Assembly: GCF_001425745.1 (NCBI RefSeq)
Contig: NZ_LMDF01000005.1
Location: 216,916-280,915, forward strand
Reading direction: 5' to 3'
Source of the DNA: Caulobacter sp. Root343
GTDB taxonomy: Bacteria; Pseudomonadota; Alphaproteobacteria; Caulobacterales; Caulobacteraceae
DNA: 64,000 nt
Positions 1-8,634 of this stretch are shown here, piece after piece. How positions within the stretch are numbered: position 1 is the first letter of the stretch; the number at the start of each line of letters is the position of its first letter. The position numbers were made by a program, and so were the translations under genes. Under the pieces are notes generated by a model. The model was not told the DNA's origin, searched no databases, and worked only from the letters and a program-made list of their open reading frames with translations.

Positions 1-30
1 CGCCGGTCCCCCTCCCCCGGAGGGGGAGGA
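1..30. repeat. Right end of a family A intergenic repeat, cut by the window edge
   Basis: The first 30 bases match the right-hand end of the about 143-bp repeat found at 4609-4751, 9389-9530 and 9543-9685: a CGCCGGT-type arm, then a C-run, then GGGGGAGGA. Only the end is visible because the window begins inside the element. It lies directly upstream of the halogenase operon. Confidence 0.6.
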
Positions 31-33
31 AAG

Positions 34-63
34 ATGAACTTGAACCTCGTGAGCCCCGCATGA
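34..63 (+). CDS. Possible nine-codon leader peptide (MNLNLVSPA) coupled to the first halogenase gene
   Basis: An ATG at 34 follows a purine-rich GGGGGAGGAAAG stretch that could act as a ribosome binding site. It opens a nine-codon frame whose TGA (61-63) overlaps the ATG (60-62) of the halogenase gene as ATGA. This is the arrangement of a translationally coupled leader. The purine-rich stretch is also the end of a dispersed repeat, so the arrangement may be accidental. No function is proposed for the peptide. Confidence 0.25.
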   Translation: MNLNLVSPA

Positions 64-1577
64 CCCCCAACCCCATCCGCAAGGTCCTGATCGTCGGCGG
101 CGGCACCGCCGGCTGGATGACGGCCGCCGCACTCGCCAAGGTGCTCGACACCAAGGGCGTGGCCGTCACCCTGGTGGAGTCCGACGCCATCGCCACGGTC
201 GGGGTCGGCGAGGCGACGATCCCGCCGATCACCACCTTCAACCAGATCCTCGGCATCGACGAGGCCGAGTTCATGCGGGCCACCAAGGGCAGCTTCAAGC
301 TGGCCATCGAGTTCCGCGACTGGCTGAAACCCGGCCACCGCTACCTGCACCCGTTCGGCGCCTTCGGCCTGGATATCGAGGCGCTGAAGTTCCACCAGTT
401 CTGGCTGCGCGCCCACCACGAGGGCTGGGCCGCGCCGATCGACGACTTCAACCTGCCGGCCACCGCCGCCAACCTCGGCAAGTTCGCCCTGCCGTCGAAG
501 GACCCCGGCCAGGTGATGTCGAGCATCAAATACGCCTTCCATTTCGACGCCGGCCTCTACGCCAAGTACCTGCGGTCCTATGCCGAGAAGCGCGGCGTGG
601 TCCGGGTCGAGGGCAAGGTCGCCAGCGTCCAGCAGCACGGCGAGACCGGCTTCGTCACCGGCGTGACCTTGGAGGGCGGCCAGGTGCTGGAGGCCGACCT
701 GTTTGTCGACTGCACCGGCTTCCGCGCCCTGCTGATCGAGCAGACCCTGAAGACCGGCTTCGAGGACTGGGGTCACTGGCTGGCCAACGACCGCGCCGTG
801 GCCTTGCAGTGCGAGATGGGCGGCGACGGCCTGACCCCCGTCACCCGCGCCACCGCCCACGAAGCCGGCTGGGTCTGGCGCATCCCGCTGCAGCACCGGA
901 TCGGCACGGGCTATGTCTATTCCAGCCAGCACATCAGCGACGAGGACGCGCTGAAGACCCTGCGGAGCACCCTGGACGGCGCCCCGACCCAGGAGCCGAA
1001 TTTCATCAAGTTCCGCCCCGGCCGCCGCAAGCAGATCTGGAACAAGAACGTCGTGGCCATCGGGCTGTCGTCGGGCTTCCTGGAGCCGCTGGAAAGCACC
1101 AGCATCCACATGATCCAGGCCGGCATCACCAAGCTGCTGGCCCTGTTCCCGGACAAGGGCTTCAACCCGGTCGAGATCGCCGAGTACAACCGCCTGACCA
1201 TCCTGCAGGTCGAGCTGATCCGCGACTTCATCATCCTGCACTTCCACGCCAACCAGCGGGACGAGCCGTACTGGAAGGCGTTGCGCGAGATGGAGATCCC
1301 AGCCGACCTGAAGCGCAAGATGGACCTGTTCCGCGCCTCTGGCCGCTTGTTCCAGTCGGACTACGACCTGTTCGCCGAGCCCAGCTGGATCGCCGTCCTG
1401 TTGGGCCAGGGCGTGACGCCGGAGCGCCACGACCCGCTCGTCGACCAATATGACCAGGCCTTCGTCAAGGCGCAGATGGCGCGGATGGGCGCGCTGATCC
1501 GCCAGACCGGCGAGGCCATGCCCACCCACGAAGACTTCGTCGCCCGCTACTGCGCCGCTCCCGAGTTCGCCAAATGA
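60..1577 (+). CDS. Tryptophan-halogenase family flavoprotein (first of a tandem pair)
   Basis: 505 aa, the usual length for flavin-dependent tryptophan halogenases. The family uses reduced FAD, oxygen and halide to halogenate an aromatic substrate. Visible marks are the FAD-binding GGGTAG at residues 13-18, GEATIP at 50-55, the conserved lysine K80 in the FKL stretch (matching catalytic Lys79 of PrnA), and the WxWxIP signature WVWRIP at 271-276. These features support an active halogenase fold. Proteins of this family in Caulobacterales often sit beside TonB receptors and sugar-degradation genes, and their substrate there is unknown. Here the gene overlaps a second homologue by 4 bp and precedes uronate-degradation genes. 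The true substrate cannot be read from the sequence. Confidence 0.88.
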   Translation: MTPNPIRKVLIVGGGTAGWMTAAALAKVLDTKGVAVTLVESDAIATVGVGEATIPPITTFNQILGIDEAEFMRATKGSFKLAIEFRDWLKPGHRYLHPFGAFGLDIEALKFHQFWLRAHHEGWAAPIDDFNLPATAANLGKFALPSKDPGQVMSSIKYAFHFDAGLYAKYLRSYAEKRGVVRVEGKVASVQQHGETGFVTGVTLEGGQVLEADLFVDCTGFRALLIEQTLKTGFEDWGHWLANDRAVALQCEMGGDGLTPVTRATAHEAGWVWRIPLQHRIGTGYVYSSQHISDEDALKTLRSTLDGAPTQEPNFIKFRPGRRKQIWNKNVVAIGLSSGFLEPLESTSIHMIQAGITKLLALFPDKGFNPVEIAEYNRLTILQVELIRDFIILHFHANQRDEPYWKALREMEIPADLKRKMDLFRASGRLFQSDYDLFAEPSWIAVLLGQGVTPERHDPLVDQYDQAFVKAQMARMGALIRQTGEAMPTHEDFVARYCAAPEFAK

Positions 1578-3085
1578 TCGAGAACCACCGCCTGCGCCGC
1601 GTCGTCATCGTCGGCGGCGGCACCGCCGGCTGGATGACCGCCGCCGCCCTGGGGCGCTTCCTGAAGGACGGCTACACCCAGGTCACCCTGGTCGAGTCCG
1701 AGGCGATCGGCACGGTCGGGGTCGGCGAGTCGACCATCCCTCAGATCAACATGTTCAACCGCATGCTGGGGCTGGACGAGAACGAGTTCGTCAAGAAGAC
1801 CAAGGCGACGTTCAAGCTGGGCATCGACTTCGTCGACTGGCAGCGGATCGGCCACAGCTACCACCACCCGTTCGGCCCCTATGGCGTCGACATGGAGGGG
1901 GTGTCGTTCCACGCCTATTGGCTGAAGGCCCGGGCGATGGGGCTGGACGACGACCTCGGCGCCTACAGCCTGCAGACCGTCGGCTCGCGCCAGAGCAAGT
2001 TCATGCGCCCCAACGGCCAGGCCAACTCGCCGCTGGGCCAGATCGCCTACGCCTTCCAGTTCGACGCCGGGCTCTACGCCAGGTTCCTGCGCGAATACGC
2101 CGAGGCGCGCGGCGTCGTGCGCCAGGAGGGCAGGATCGCCACGGTCCAGCAGGACGGCGAGACCGGCTTCGTCACCTCGGTTTCCCTCGAAAACGGCCAA
2201 GTCGTCGAAGGCGACCTGTTCATCGACTGCTCGGGCTTCCGGGGCCTGCTGATCGAACAGACCCTGAAGGCCGGCTACGAGGACTGGAGCCAGTGGCTGC
2301 TGAACGACCGCGCCGTGGCCATGCCCTGCGCGCTGGCCGGCTCGATGGCCCCGGTGACCCGCGCCACGGCCCGGCCGTACGGCTGGCAGTGGCGGATCCC
2401 GCTGCAGCACCGCCTGGGCAACGGCTACGCCTATTGCAGCCGCTTCATCAGCGACGACGAGGCCACGGCGGATCTGCTGGGCAACCTGGACGGCGAGCCC
2501 CTGGCCGAACCGAACCTGCTGCGCTTCACCGCTGGCCGCCGCAAGACCAGCTGGGACAAGAACGTCGTCGCGATCGGCCTGTCGGCCGGCTTCATGGAGC
2601 CGCTGGAGAGCCAGTCGATCCACCTGATCCAGGTCGGGATCTCGCGCCTGCTGGCCCACTTCCCCGACCGGCATTTCCGGCAGGCCGACACCGACCGCTA
2701 CAACCGGACCATGACCTTCGAATACGAGAAGATCCGGGACTTCCTGATCCTGCATTTCAAGGCCACCGAGCGCAACGACACCCCCTACTGGGACTATCTG
2801 CGCGAGATGCCGATCCCCGACTACCTGACCGACAAGATCGAACTGTTCCGGGGTTCGGGCCGGATCTTCCGCGAGAACGAGGAGCTGTTCAACGACACCT
2901 CGTGGTTCGCGGTGATGATCGGCCAGGGGATCACGCCCGAGAGCTACGACCCGATGGTCGACAGCATGGACGAGGCCCTGTTCCGGTCCCGGATGGCCGA
3001 GATCAAGGCGGTGATCGCGCGCTCGGCCGAGGTGATGCCCGACCACATGGCGTTCATCGCGGAGCACTGCGCGGCGGAGGGGTAG
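1574..3085 (+). CDS. Tryptophan-halogenase family flavoprotein (second of a tandem pair)
   Basis: 503 aa and closely similar along its whole length to the preceding protein, so the pair looks like a tandem duplication. It keeps GGGTAG (14-19 region), GESTIP near 51-56, the catalytic-type lysine K81 in TFKLG, and WQWRIP at 271-276. The start ATG overlaps the previous stop as ATGA, indicating translational coupling and probably co-ordinated or partner function. Divergence is spread through the substrate-binding half, for example in the regions after the WxWxIP motif, so the two may differ in substrate. An inverted-end repeat (3087-3217) begins immediately after the stop codon and separates this operon from the convergent amidohydrolase gene. 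Confidence 0.88.
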   Translation: MIENHRLRRVVIVGGGTAGWMTAAALGRFLKDGYTQVTLVESEAIGTVGVGESTIPQINMFNRMLGLDENEFVKKTKATFKLGIDFVDWQRIGHSYHHPFGPYGVDMEGVSFHAYWLKARAMGLDDDLGAYSLQTVGSRQSKFMRPNGQANSPLGQIAYAFQFDAGLYARFLREYAEARGVVRQEGRIATVQQDGETGFVTSVSLENGQVVEGDLFIDCSGFRGLLIEQTLKAGYEDWSQWLLNDRAVAMPCALAGSMAPVTRATARPYGWQWRIPLQHRLGNGYAYCSRFISDDEATADLLGNLDGEPLAEPNLLRFTAGRRKTSWDKNVVAIGLSAGFMEPLESQSIHLIQVGISRLLAHFPDRHFRQADTDRYNRTMTFEYEKIRDFLILHFKATERNDTPYWDYLREMPIPDYLTDKIELFRGSGRIFRENEELFNDTSWFAVMIGQGITPESYDPMVDSMDEALFRSRMAEIKAVIARSAEVMPDHMAFIAEHCAAEG

Positions 3086-3086
3086 C

Positions 3087-3217
3087 TTCCCTCTCCCCTT
3101 GCGGGAGAGGGTGGCCCGAAGGGCCGGGTGAGGGGTCGCGCTCCGCTATCCGGACAGGTCTTTCGACCCCTCATCCGTCAGCTCCGCTGACACCTTCTCC
3201 CGCAAGGGGAGAAGGGA
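3087..3217. repeat. Family B intergenic palindromic repeat, copy 1
   Basis: A 131-bp element fills the gap between two convergent genes. Its left end (TTCCCTCTCCCCTTGCGGGA...) is the inverted counterpart of its right end, and each end can also fold on itself around CTTGCGGGAG. The interior holds further short hairpins such as GGCCCGAAGGGCC. A second copy in the opposite orientation lies at 56910-57073, also between convergent genes. Open frames crossing it have no coding character. Confidence 0.85.
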
Positions 3218-4531
3218 TTACTTCCCCATCACCCCCATCACCGCCAACGTCATCGCCTCCACCCCTGTCCGGATGCTCGGCTCCGGCGTCGGGGCGAAGA
3301 ACGGCGAGTGGTTGACCGGCAGGGGGCGGTCCTCGGCCTTGGCCTTGGCGATTTCGGCCGGGGCGTAGCCGCCGATGCCGAAATAGACCGAGGGCACGCC
3401 GGCCAGGACGAATTCCGAATAGTCCTCCGACGCCGAGCCCGGCCTGTCCTGCGCCACCGCGCGGGCCCCGAACGCGGCCTTGAACACCGTCGCCGTGCGC
3501 GCGGTCAGGGCGGCGTCGTTGACCACCATCTTGCCGCCGGGGGTGATCTTCAGGTCGGCGGGCGGGGCGCCGGCCATGTCGGTGACGGCCTTCACCGTGC
3601 GCTCGACGCCGGCCAGGATCCTGTCGCGCACCGCATTGTCCTGGGTGCGGATGGTGCCGCGCACCCGGGCCTTGTCGGGGATGATGTTGCCGGCGCTGCC
3701 CGCCTGGATCGAGCCGACCGTGACGACGCCGAACGCGGCGGGGTCCTTCTCCCGGCTGATCACGCTCTGGACATCGACGGTGAAGCGGGCCGCCATCAGC
3801 ACCGGGTCGATGGTCGAGGCCGGCATCGAGCCGTGGCCGCCGCGGCCGTTGAAGGTGACGTCCAGCCCGTCCGAGGTCGAGGTCAGCACCCCGGCCTTGT
3901 AATAGACCTCGCCCGCCGCGCCCGAGCCGACGTGCAAGGCGAAGCCGTAGTCGGGCTTGCCGCCGATCTTGTCGAACAGGCCGTCGGCCAGCATGGCCCG
4001 CGCGCCGCTGACCGTCTCCTCGGACGGCTGGGCGACGAAGACCAGCGTGCCCTTCCACTGGGCCTTGCGGGCGACCAACTGGCGGGCGGTCCCGATCCAG
4101 GCGGCCATGTGGATGTCGTGGCCGCACGAATGGGCGACGAACACCTTGTCACCGTTCCAGGTCGCCGTCGCCTGGCTGGCGTAAGGCAGGCCGGTCTTCT
4201 CCTGCATCGGCAGGCCGTCCAGCTCGGTGCGGACCAGCACCTTGGGTCCGTCGCCGTTCTTCAGCACCGCGACGAGCCCGGTCTTGCCGACGCCCTCGGT
4301 GACGGTGAAGCCCAGGGCGCGCATTTCCTTGGCCAGCTTGGCGGCGGTTTCGACTTCCTGGAAACCCAGCTCCGGATGGGCGTGGATGTCCTTGTAGATC
4401 GCCTCCAGCGCCGGGTAGTCGCGGTCCAGCTGGGCGTCGATGGTTTTCAGGGTGGTGGGGACGTTCAGCGGCGCGGCCTGGGCGGCCGTGGCCAGCAGGG
4501 CGGCCAGGGCCGTGGTGAGGAGGAGGTTCAT
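3218..4531 (-). CDS. Exported M20-family amidohydrolase/peptidase
   Basis: 437 aa starting at MNLLLTTALAALLATAAQA, a clear signal peptide; an upstream in-frame ATG would add 14 unlikely residues. The mature protein has M20D marks: RTELDGLP near 101-108, the metal-binding SCGHDIH at 135-141, QPSEE at 168-172 with the catalytic-type glutamate pair, a GHGSMP loop near 233-237, and SEDYS near the C-terminus. The family hydrolyses amides such as N-acyl amino acids, hippurate-like compounds or amidated auxins through a di-zinc centre. The signal peptide places it in the periplasm or outside. It lies between a sugar-degradation gene and the halogenases. The exact substrate is unknown. Confidence 0.87.
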   Translation of the reverse strand: MNLLLTTALAALLATAAQAAPLNVPTTLKTIDAQLDRDYPALEAIYKDIHAHPELGFQEVETAAKLAKEMRALGFTVTEGVGKTGLVAVLKNGDGPKVLVRTELDGLPMQEKTGLPYASQATATWNGDKVFVAHSCGHDIHMAAWIGTARQLVARKAQWKGTLVFVAQPSEETVSGARAMLADGLFDKIGGKPDYGFALHVGSGAAGEVYYKAGVLTSTSDGLDVTFNGRGGHGSMPASTIDPVLMAARFTVDVQSVISREKDPAAFGVVTVGSIQAGSAGNIIPDKARVRGTIRTQDNAVRDRILAGVERTVKAVTDMAGAPPADLKITPGGKMVVNDAALTARTATVFKAAFGARAVAQDRPGSASEDYSEFVLAGVPSVYFGIGGYAPAEIAKAKAEDRPLPVNHSPFFAPTPEPSIRTGVEAMTLAVMGVMGK

Positions 4532-4608
4532 GCGGCGGGGCCCCGGGTGTGTGTCAGTGGATCGACGAAACACCTTAGCTCAACCGCTATCCTCTCAGGC
4601 CTATTTCC

Positions 4609-4751
4609 CTCTCCTCCCCCTCTGGGGGAGGGGGACCGGCGAACGCCGGTGGAGGGGCCCTGTGAGGTGGCGAAGTCACCACCGCTTCGCGGAGCCCCTC
4701 CGTCTCGCCGCGTATTCGCGGCGATCCACCTCCCCCTAATGGGGAGGAGAG
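4609..4751. repeat. Family A intergenic repeat, copy with perfect 11-bp inverted ends
   Basis: 143 bp bounded by CTCTCCTCCCC at 4609-4619 and its exact inverse GGGGAGGAGAG at 4741-4751. The interior contains small hairpins (GGCGAACGCC, CCGCGTATTCGCGG). Relative to the copies at 9389-9530 and 9543-9685 it is inverted. It sits between two genes on the minus strand, downstream of the alpha-glucuronidase and upstream of the amidohydrolase, so it could affect termination or the amidohydrolase promoter. Confidence 0.85.
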
Positions 4752-4763
4752 ATTGTTCCCTCC

Positions 4764-6908
4764 TCAGTTCCCCGGCGCGTACGGGAACTGCATCGCCTCG
4801 TAGTCCTCCAGCGACTTCGCCGGAGCCTTCTCCCCCGCCGGCAGCGGGCGCTTCGAAAACGACCCGAACCAGGCCACCGAGGCGTCGCGCCACCATTGGG
4901 CTTCGTCGCGTTGGATCTTCAGGAAGTCGGCGACCTCGGCGTGGCGCTGGGGGTCGACATAGGGGGCCAGCCCCGCCCAGGTGCGGTTCATGCCGTCCAC
5001 ATAGGCCACGCCCCGCCCGTAGTGCTTGACGAGGCCGTCCCACAGGGTGTCGCCGGACTTCAGGCGGTAGTCCCAGGACAGGTGGTGGAACCACAGGAGG
5101 TTCTTCTCGTCGACGCACTTCAGGTCGGCGAAGCAGGCCCCCACGGCCGGGGCGTACTGGGCCGTGGCGTTGCTGCCCGAGGGCGTGCGGTCGAAGCCGA
5201 TGCCATCCGGTCCGGCCTTGGCGTAGTAGACGCTGGTCCAGTCGGCGCGCGGCCCGCCGGCCACCCAGGGGCCCGGGCCGTAGTGATGACTGCGGCCCAT
5301 CTGGTGGTGCAGGCCGAGCGGAGTCATGTAGTCGACCGCCGCCTCGCGCGAGCCCATCATCATGTCCACGACCGGCTTCACGAAGCGCGGGTCGTTGGTG
5401 AAGGTCATCCTGGCCCAGTCGGCGGCGATGTCGCGGGCCGAGGCCTCCGGGTCCCAGGCCAGGCGACCGAACACGTACCAGTTGGCCTGGTCGAACTGCG
5501 AGCCGGACCAGTTGCGGTCCGAGCCGATGTTGGCCACCCCGGCCATCACCGTCAGCTTGCGGCCGTCCAGCGACCCGTCGACAACCTTGGCCACCGTCGA
5601 GCCCTTGCCGTGGGCCATCGTGTCGGACTTCAGGGTCTCCTCGTAGAGCGGGCCGAGGTAGACGAGGTGGGTGGAGAAGCCGAGATATTCCTTGGTGATC
5701 TGGAACTCCATGCCGAGGTTCGATTTCGGCATGGCCCCGAACAGCGGGTGGAACGGCTCGCGCGGCTGGAAGTCGATCGCGCCGTTCTTGACCTGGATGA
5801 CGACGTTGTCGCGGAACTGGCCGTCGAACGGCTTGAACTCGTTGTAGCCCTGCTTGGCGCGGTCGTCGGGCTGCTCGTGCGAATAGACGAAGGCGCGCCA
5901 GATCACGACTCCACCATAAGGTCCCACCGCGTCGGCCAGCATGTTGGCCCCGTCGACATGGGTGCGGCCATAGTCCTGCGGCCCTGGCTGGCCCTCGGAA
6001 TTGGCCTTCACAAGGAAGCCGCCGAAGTCGGGGATGGCCTTGTAGAGCTCGTCGGCCTTGGCCTTCCAGAAGGCGGCGACGGCCGGGTCAGCCGGATCGG
6101 CGGTCTTCAGGCCGCCGATCTCGATCGGGGCCGAGAACCGGGCCGAAAGATAGACCCGGATCCCGTACGGCCGCAGCGTGTCGGCCACGGCGGCGGCCTT
6201 GGCGATGAACGGCGGGGTCAGGCTGTCGGCCTTGGCGTTGACGTTGTTCAGCACCGTCCCGTTGATGCCGATCGAGGCGTTGGCGCGGGCGTAGTCGACC
6301 AGGCGCGGGTCGACATGGCCGGGCAGCCGCCACCAGTCGAAGATCGACTGGCCGGAATAGCCGCGCTCGACCGTGCGGTTCAGGTTGTCCCAGTGGTTCA
6401 GCATCCGCAGCTTCACCTTGGGCGAGCTCATGATGTCGAGGTTGTCGACGCTCTGGCGGGTCTGGATCAGCGAGAGATAGCGATAGACGCCGTAGAGCAC
6501 GCCGATGTCGTTGGGCGCGGCGATGACGGTGGTCTTCTTGCCGTCGATCAGCACGGTGCGGATCAGATAGCCCTCGCGACCCAGCTCGGAGGTCGGCAGG
6601 CGCATCATGTGCAGGGGGTGCGAGAACTGCGGCAGGCCCAGCAGGATGACCCCGTCCTGGCTGGCGCGCTCGGCCGTCGCCGGCGCTTGGCCCAGCAGGC
6701 CGGTCAGGCCCCGCACCAGCTCGGCGCGGGCCAGCTGCAAGCCGGGCCGGTCGGCGACGGGCGCGACGGCGCGGGCCGCGGCGGCGTAGGGCGCGCGGGC
6801 GGACGCCTCGACCGGCTTGTAGCGGAGCCACAGATCATAGCCGTCCTCGGCCCGGGCGGCCGGGGCGATGAGGAGCAGCAGAGCCGCCGCGAACGCCAAC
6901 AAACGCAT
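4764..6908 (-). CDS. aguA: Exported GH67 alpha-glucuronidase
   Basis: 714 aa with the signal peptide MRLLAFAAALLLLIAPAARA. GH67 enzymes remove 4-O-methyl-D-glucuronic acid from the non-reducing end of xylo-oligosaccharides. The expected acidic residues are visible: E305 in NSEGQPGP (general acid), D379 in GAIDFQPREP and E407 in ITKEYLG. The last two are 28 residues apart, as I recall for the characterised GH67 catalytic pair. Length and overall motif order match the family. The signal peptide indicates periplasmic action on imported aldouronic acids. Released glucuronate would flow through mannonate to the dehydratase encoded divergently at 7255-8466, so the two genes form one degradative unit sharing the 6909-7254 intergenic region. 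Confidence 0.93.
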   Translation of the reverse strand: MRLLAFAAALLLLIAPAARAEDGYDLWLRYKPVEASARAPYAAAARAVAPVADRPGLQLARAELVRGLTGLLGQAPATAERASQDGVILLGLPQFSHPLHMMRLPTSELGREGYLIRTVLIDGKKTTVIAAPNDIGVLYGVYRYLSLIQTRQSVDNLDIMSSPKVKLRMLNHWDNLNRTVERGYSGQSIFDWWRLPGHVDPRLVDYARANASIGINGTVLNNVNAKADSLTPPFIAKAAAVADTLRPYGIRVYLSARFSAPIEIGGLKTADPADPAVAAFWKAKADELYKAIPDFGGFLVKANSEGQPGPQDYGRTHVDGANMLADAVGPYGGVVIWRAFVYSHEQPDDRAKQGYNEFKPFDGQFRDNVVIQVKNGAIDFQPREPFHPLFGAMPKSNLGMEFQITKEYLGFSTHLVYLGPLYEETLKSDTMAHGKGSTVAKVVDGSLDGRKLTVMAGVANIGSDRNWSGSQFDQANWYVFGRLAWDPEASARDIAADWARMTFTNDPRFVKPVVDMMMGSREAAVDYMTPLGLHHQMGRSHHYGPGPWVAGGPRADWTSVYYAKAGPDGIGFDRTPSGSNATAQYAPAVGACFADLKCVDEKNLLWFHHLSWDYRLKSGDTLWDGLVKHYGRGVAYVDGMNRTWAGLAPYVDPQRHAEVADFLKIQRDEAQWWRDASVAWFGSFSKRPLPAGEKAPAKSLEDYEAMQFPYAPGN

Positions 6909-6922
6909 GTCTCACTCCCATT

Positions 6923-7035
6923 GTCCCGACCTCCCCGGCGAAAGCCGGGGCCCAGCTGAAAGGGCTGTGAGGGGCCAGGAAAGGGCTCACGCTCAGGCTG
7001 GATCTGGATCCCGGCTTTCGCCGGGAAGATCGGAC
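6923..7035. repeat. Family E intergenic repeat with inverted ends
   Basis: The left arm GTCCCGACCTCCCCGGCGAA... and the right arm ...CGCCGGGAAGATCGGAC are inverted copies with few mismatches. Each arm also contains its own GGCGAAAGCC hairpin. About 113 bp, seen once in this window, lying between divergent genes. Confidence 0.7.
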
Positions 7036-7117
7036 TATTTGCAGTTCTTTATTGTCGTCGCCCAACCCGAAAGACACCGCTCTCGGAGCGCCGCCAAAGG
7101 TCGGGACACTCTCTCAT

Positions 7118-7132
7118 AGTGGTCTGACCACT
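7118..7132. promoter_or_regulatory. Putative FadR/GntR-type operator upstream of manD
   Basis: Perfect 15-bp palindrome AGTGGTCTGACCACT. Its core TGGTCTGACCA fits the TNGTNNNACNA consensus of FadR-subfamily GntR regulators. It abuts the TTGACA box of the manD promoter. A second palindrome with the same GTnnnAC core precedes the GntR gene at 8557-8571. Confidence 0.7.
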
Positions 7133-7135
7133 GGG

Positions 7136-7163
7136 TTGACAAGCCTTATGGTACCGGTAAACC
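7136..7163 (+). promoter_or_regulatory. Probable manD promoter
   Basis: TTGACA at 7136-7141, then 14 bases, then GGTAAACC at 7156-7163, which matches six of eight positions of the Caulobacter -10 pattern GCTANAWC. The -10 overlaps an 8-bp palindrome TACCGGTA (7152-7159), a possible second operator of LacI type. Confidence 0.5.
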
Positions 7164-7254
7164 GATAGCGGGAGGAAGATGGACGTCGCGCGCCTGGCTT
7201 TACGGCGCGCCCGCGATCTTTCGGCCCGTCCCGAGATCTCAAACAAAGCGTCCC

Positions 7255-8466
7255 ATGCCCAAGATCATCGCCGCCAAGACCATCGTCACGTGTCCGGGGC
7301 GCAACTTCGTCACCCTGAAGATCATCACCGACGAAGGCGTGTACGGCATCGGCGACGCCACGCTGAACGGCCGCGAGCTGGCGGTCGAGGCCTATCTGAC
7401 CCACCACGTCATCCCCTGCCTGATCGGCCGCGACGCCCACCAGATCGAGGACATCTGGCAGTACCTGTACAAGGGCGCCTACTGGCGTCGCGGCCCGGTG
7501 ACCATGGCCGCCATCGCCGCGGTCGACACGGCGCTGTGGGACATCAAGGGCAAGCTCGCCGGCCTGCCCGTCTACCAGCTGCTGGGCGGCGCCTGCCGCT
7601 CGGGCGTCATGGTCTATGGCCACGCCAACGGCGAGACGATCGAGGAGACCCTCGACAACGCCGCCCACTACGCGGAGGAGGGCTACAAGGCCGTCCGCCT
7701 GCAGACCGGCGTGCCGGGCATGAGCGGCACCTACGGCGTCTCCAAGGACAAGTTCTTCTACGAGCCGGCCGACAGCGACCTGCCCAAGGAGACCGTCTGG
7801 TCGACCGAGCGCTACATGCGCTCGACCCCCGCCCTGTTCGAGGCCGCCCGCCTGCGGCTGGGCGATGACCTGCACCTGCTGCACGACGTCCACCACCGCC
7901 TGTCGCCCATCGAGGCCGGCCGCCTGGGCAAGGATCTGGAGCCCTACCGCCTGTTCTGGATGGAGGACGCCACCCCGGCCGAGAACCAGGCCAGCTTCCG
8001 CCTGATCCGCCAGCACACCACCACGCCGCTGGCCGTGGGCGAGATCTTCAACTCGATCTGGGACTGCAAACAGCTGATCGAGGAACAGCTGATCGACTAT
8101 ATCCGCGCCACCGTGGTCCACGCCGGCGGGATCAGCCACCTGAAGAAGCTGGCCAGCTTCGCCGACCTCCATCACGTGCGCACCGGCTGCCACGGGGCCA
8201 CCGACCTGTCGCCGGTCTGCATGGGCGCGGCCCTGCACTTCGACCTGTCGATCCCCAATTTCGGCGTCCAGGAATATATGCGCCACACGCCCGAGACCGA
8301 CGCGGTGTTCCCGCACGCCTACACTTTCAAGGACGGCATGCTGCATCCGGGCGAGGCGCCGGGCCTGGGCGTCGACATCGACGAAGCACTGGCGGCCAAA
8401 TACCCCTACCAGCGCGCCTATCTGCCGGTCGCCCGTCGCCTGGACGGCTCGATGCACGACTGGTGA
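7255..8466 (+). CDS. manD: D-mannonate dehydratase (enolase superfamily, ManD type)
   Basis: 403 aa. ManD converts D-mannonate to 2-keto-3-deoxy-D-gluconate in glucuronate catabolism, using Mg2+ in the cytoplasm. The catalytic set is intact: metal ligands D211, E237 and E263, the acid/base H213 in HDVHH, and R148 and Y160. All are one position later than the residues I recall for the Novosphingobium enzyme. The full-length alignment and the preserved R/Y pair support a true dehydratase rather than a low-activity RspA-like homologue. It is transcribed away from the alpha-glucuronidase and followed by its likely regulator. A palindromic operator precedes its promoter. Confidence 0.95.
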   Translation: MPKIIAAKTIVTCPGRNFVTLKIITDEGVYGIGDATLNGRELAVEAYLTHHVIPCLIGRDAHQIEDIWQYLYKGAYWRRGPVTMAAIAAVDTALWDIKGKLAGLPVYQLLGGACRSGVMVYGHANGETIEETLDNAAHYAEEGYKAVRLQTGVPGMSGTYGVSKDKFFYEPADSDLPKETVWSTERYMRSTPALFEAARLRLGDDLHLLHDVHHRLSPIEAGRLGKDLEPYRLFWMEDATPAENQASFRLIRQHTTTPLAVGEIFNSIWDCKQLIEEQLIDYIRATVVHAGGISHLKKLASFADLHHVRTGCHGATDLSPVCMGAALHFDLSIPNFGVQEYMRHTPETDAVFPHAYTFKDGMLHPGEAPGLGVDIDEALAAKYPYQRAYLPVARRLDGSMHDW

Positions 8467-8531
8467 GATCAGGCGCGAAACAGAGGTAGGCCACCGTTTC
8501 GTCCGACATCAGGCCTTGCAGGCCGGCAAAC

Positions 8532-8560
8532 CTGACCAATCCGTCGGGACGGGCTAAAAT
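8532..8560 (+). promoter_or_regulatory. Probable promoter of the GntR gene
   Basis: CTGACC at 8532-8537 and GCTAAAAT at 8553-8560, 15 bases apart. The -10 matches seven of eight positions of the Caulobacter GCTANAWC pattern. It overlaps the palindrome 8557-8571, which would allow the regulator to repress its own gene. Confidence 0.55.
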
Positions 8561-8571
8561 GTAGGACATTT
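8557..8571. promoter_or_regulatory. Putative autoregulatory operator of the GntR gene
   Basis: Perfect 15-bp palindrome AAATGTAGGACATTT with a GTnnnAC centre, the core expected for FadR-type regulators. It overlaps the predicted -10 box. The outer bases differ from the manD palindrome, so affinity may differ. Confidence 0.55.
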
Positions 8572-8634
8572 CGGGTCATTGTTCGTGTTAGTGACTGAAC
8601 GATCGCCACGTGTCCTTCGAGCCTCCCGCCACCC

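Larger units (their letters stand above)
6909..7254. other. Divergent intergenic region between aguA and manD
   Basis: 346 bp with no gene. From left to right it holds a family E repeat (6923-7035), a stretch without recognised signals, a FadR-type palindrome (7118-7132), a TTGACA box (7136-7141) with a Caulobacter-like -10 (7156-7163), and a GC-rich 5' untranslated segment up to manD. A clear promoter for aguA in the other direction could not be picked out. Confidence 0.6.

Noticed and set aside
1547..3067. Open frame of about 500 codons on the minus strand across the second halogenase gene
   Set aside because: It is the antisense shadow of a clear family member; its composition (Val/Gly/Asp/Leu/Arg/Gln-rich, no domain) is what high-G+C reverse frames give.
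4896..6959. Open frame of 687 codons antisense to the alpha-glucuronidase
   Set aside because: No motif, valine/glycine/arginine/histidine-rich, fully inside a well-supported gene and ending in repeat DNA.
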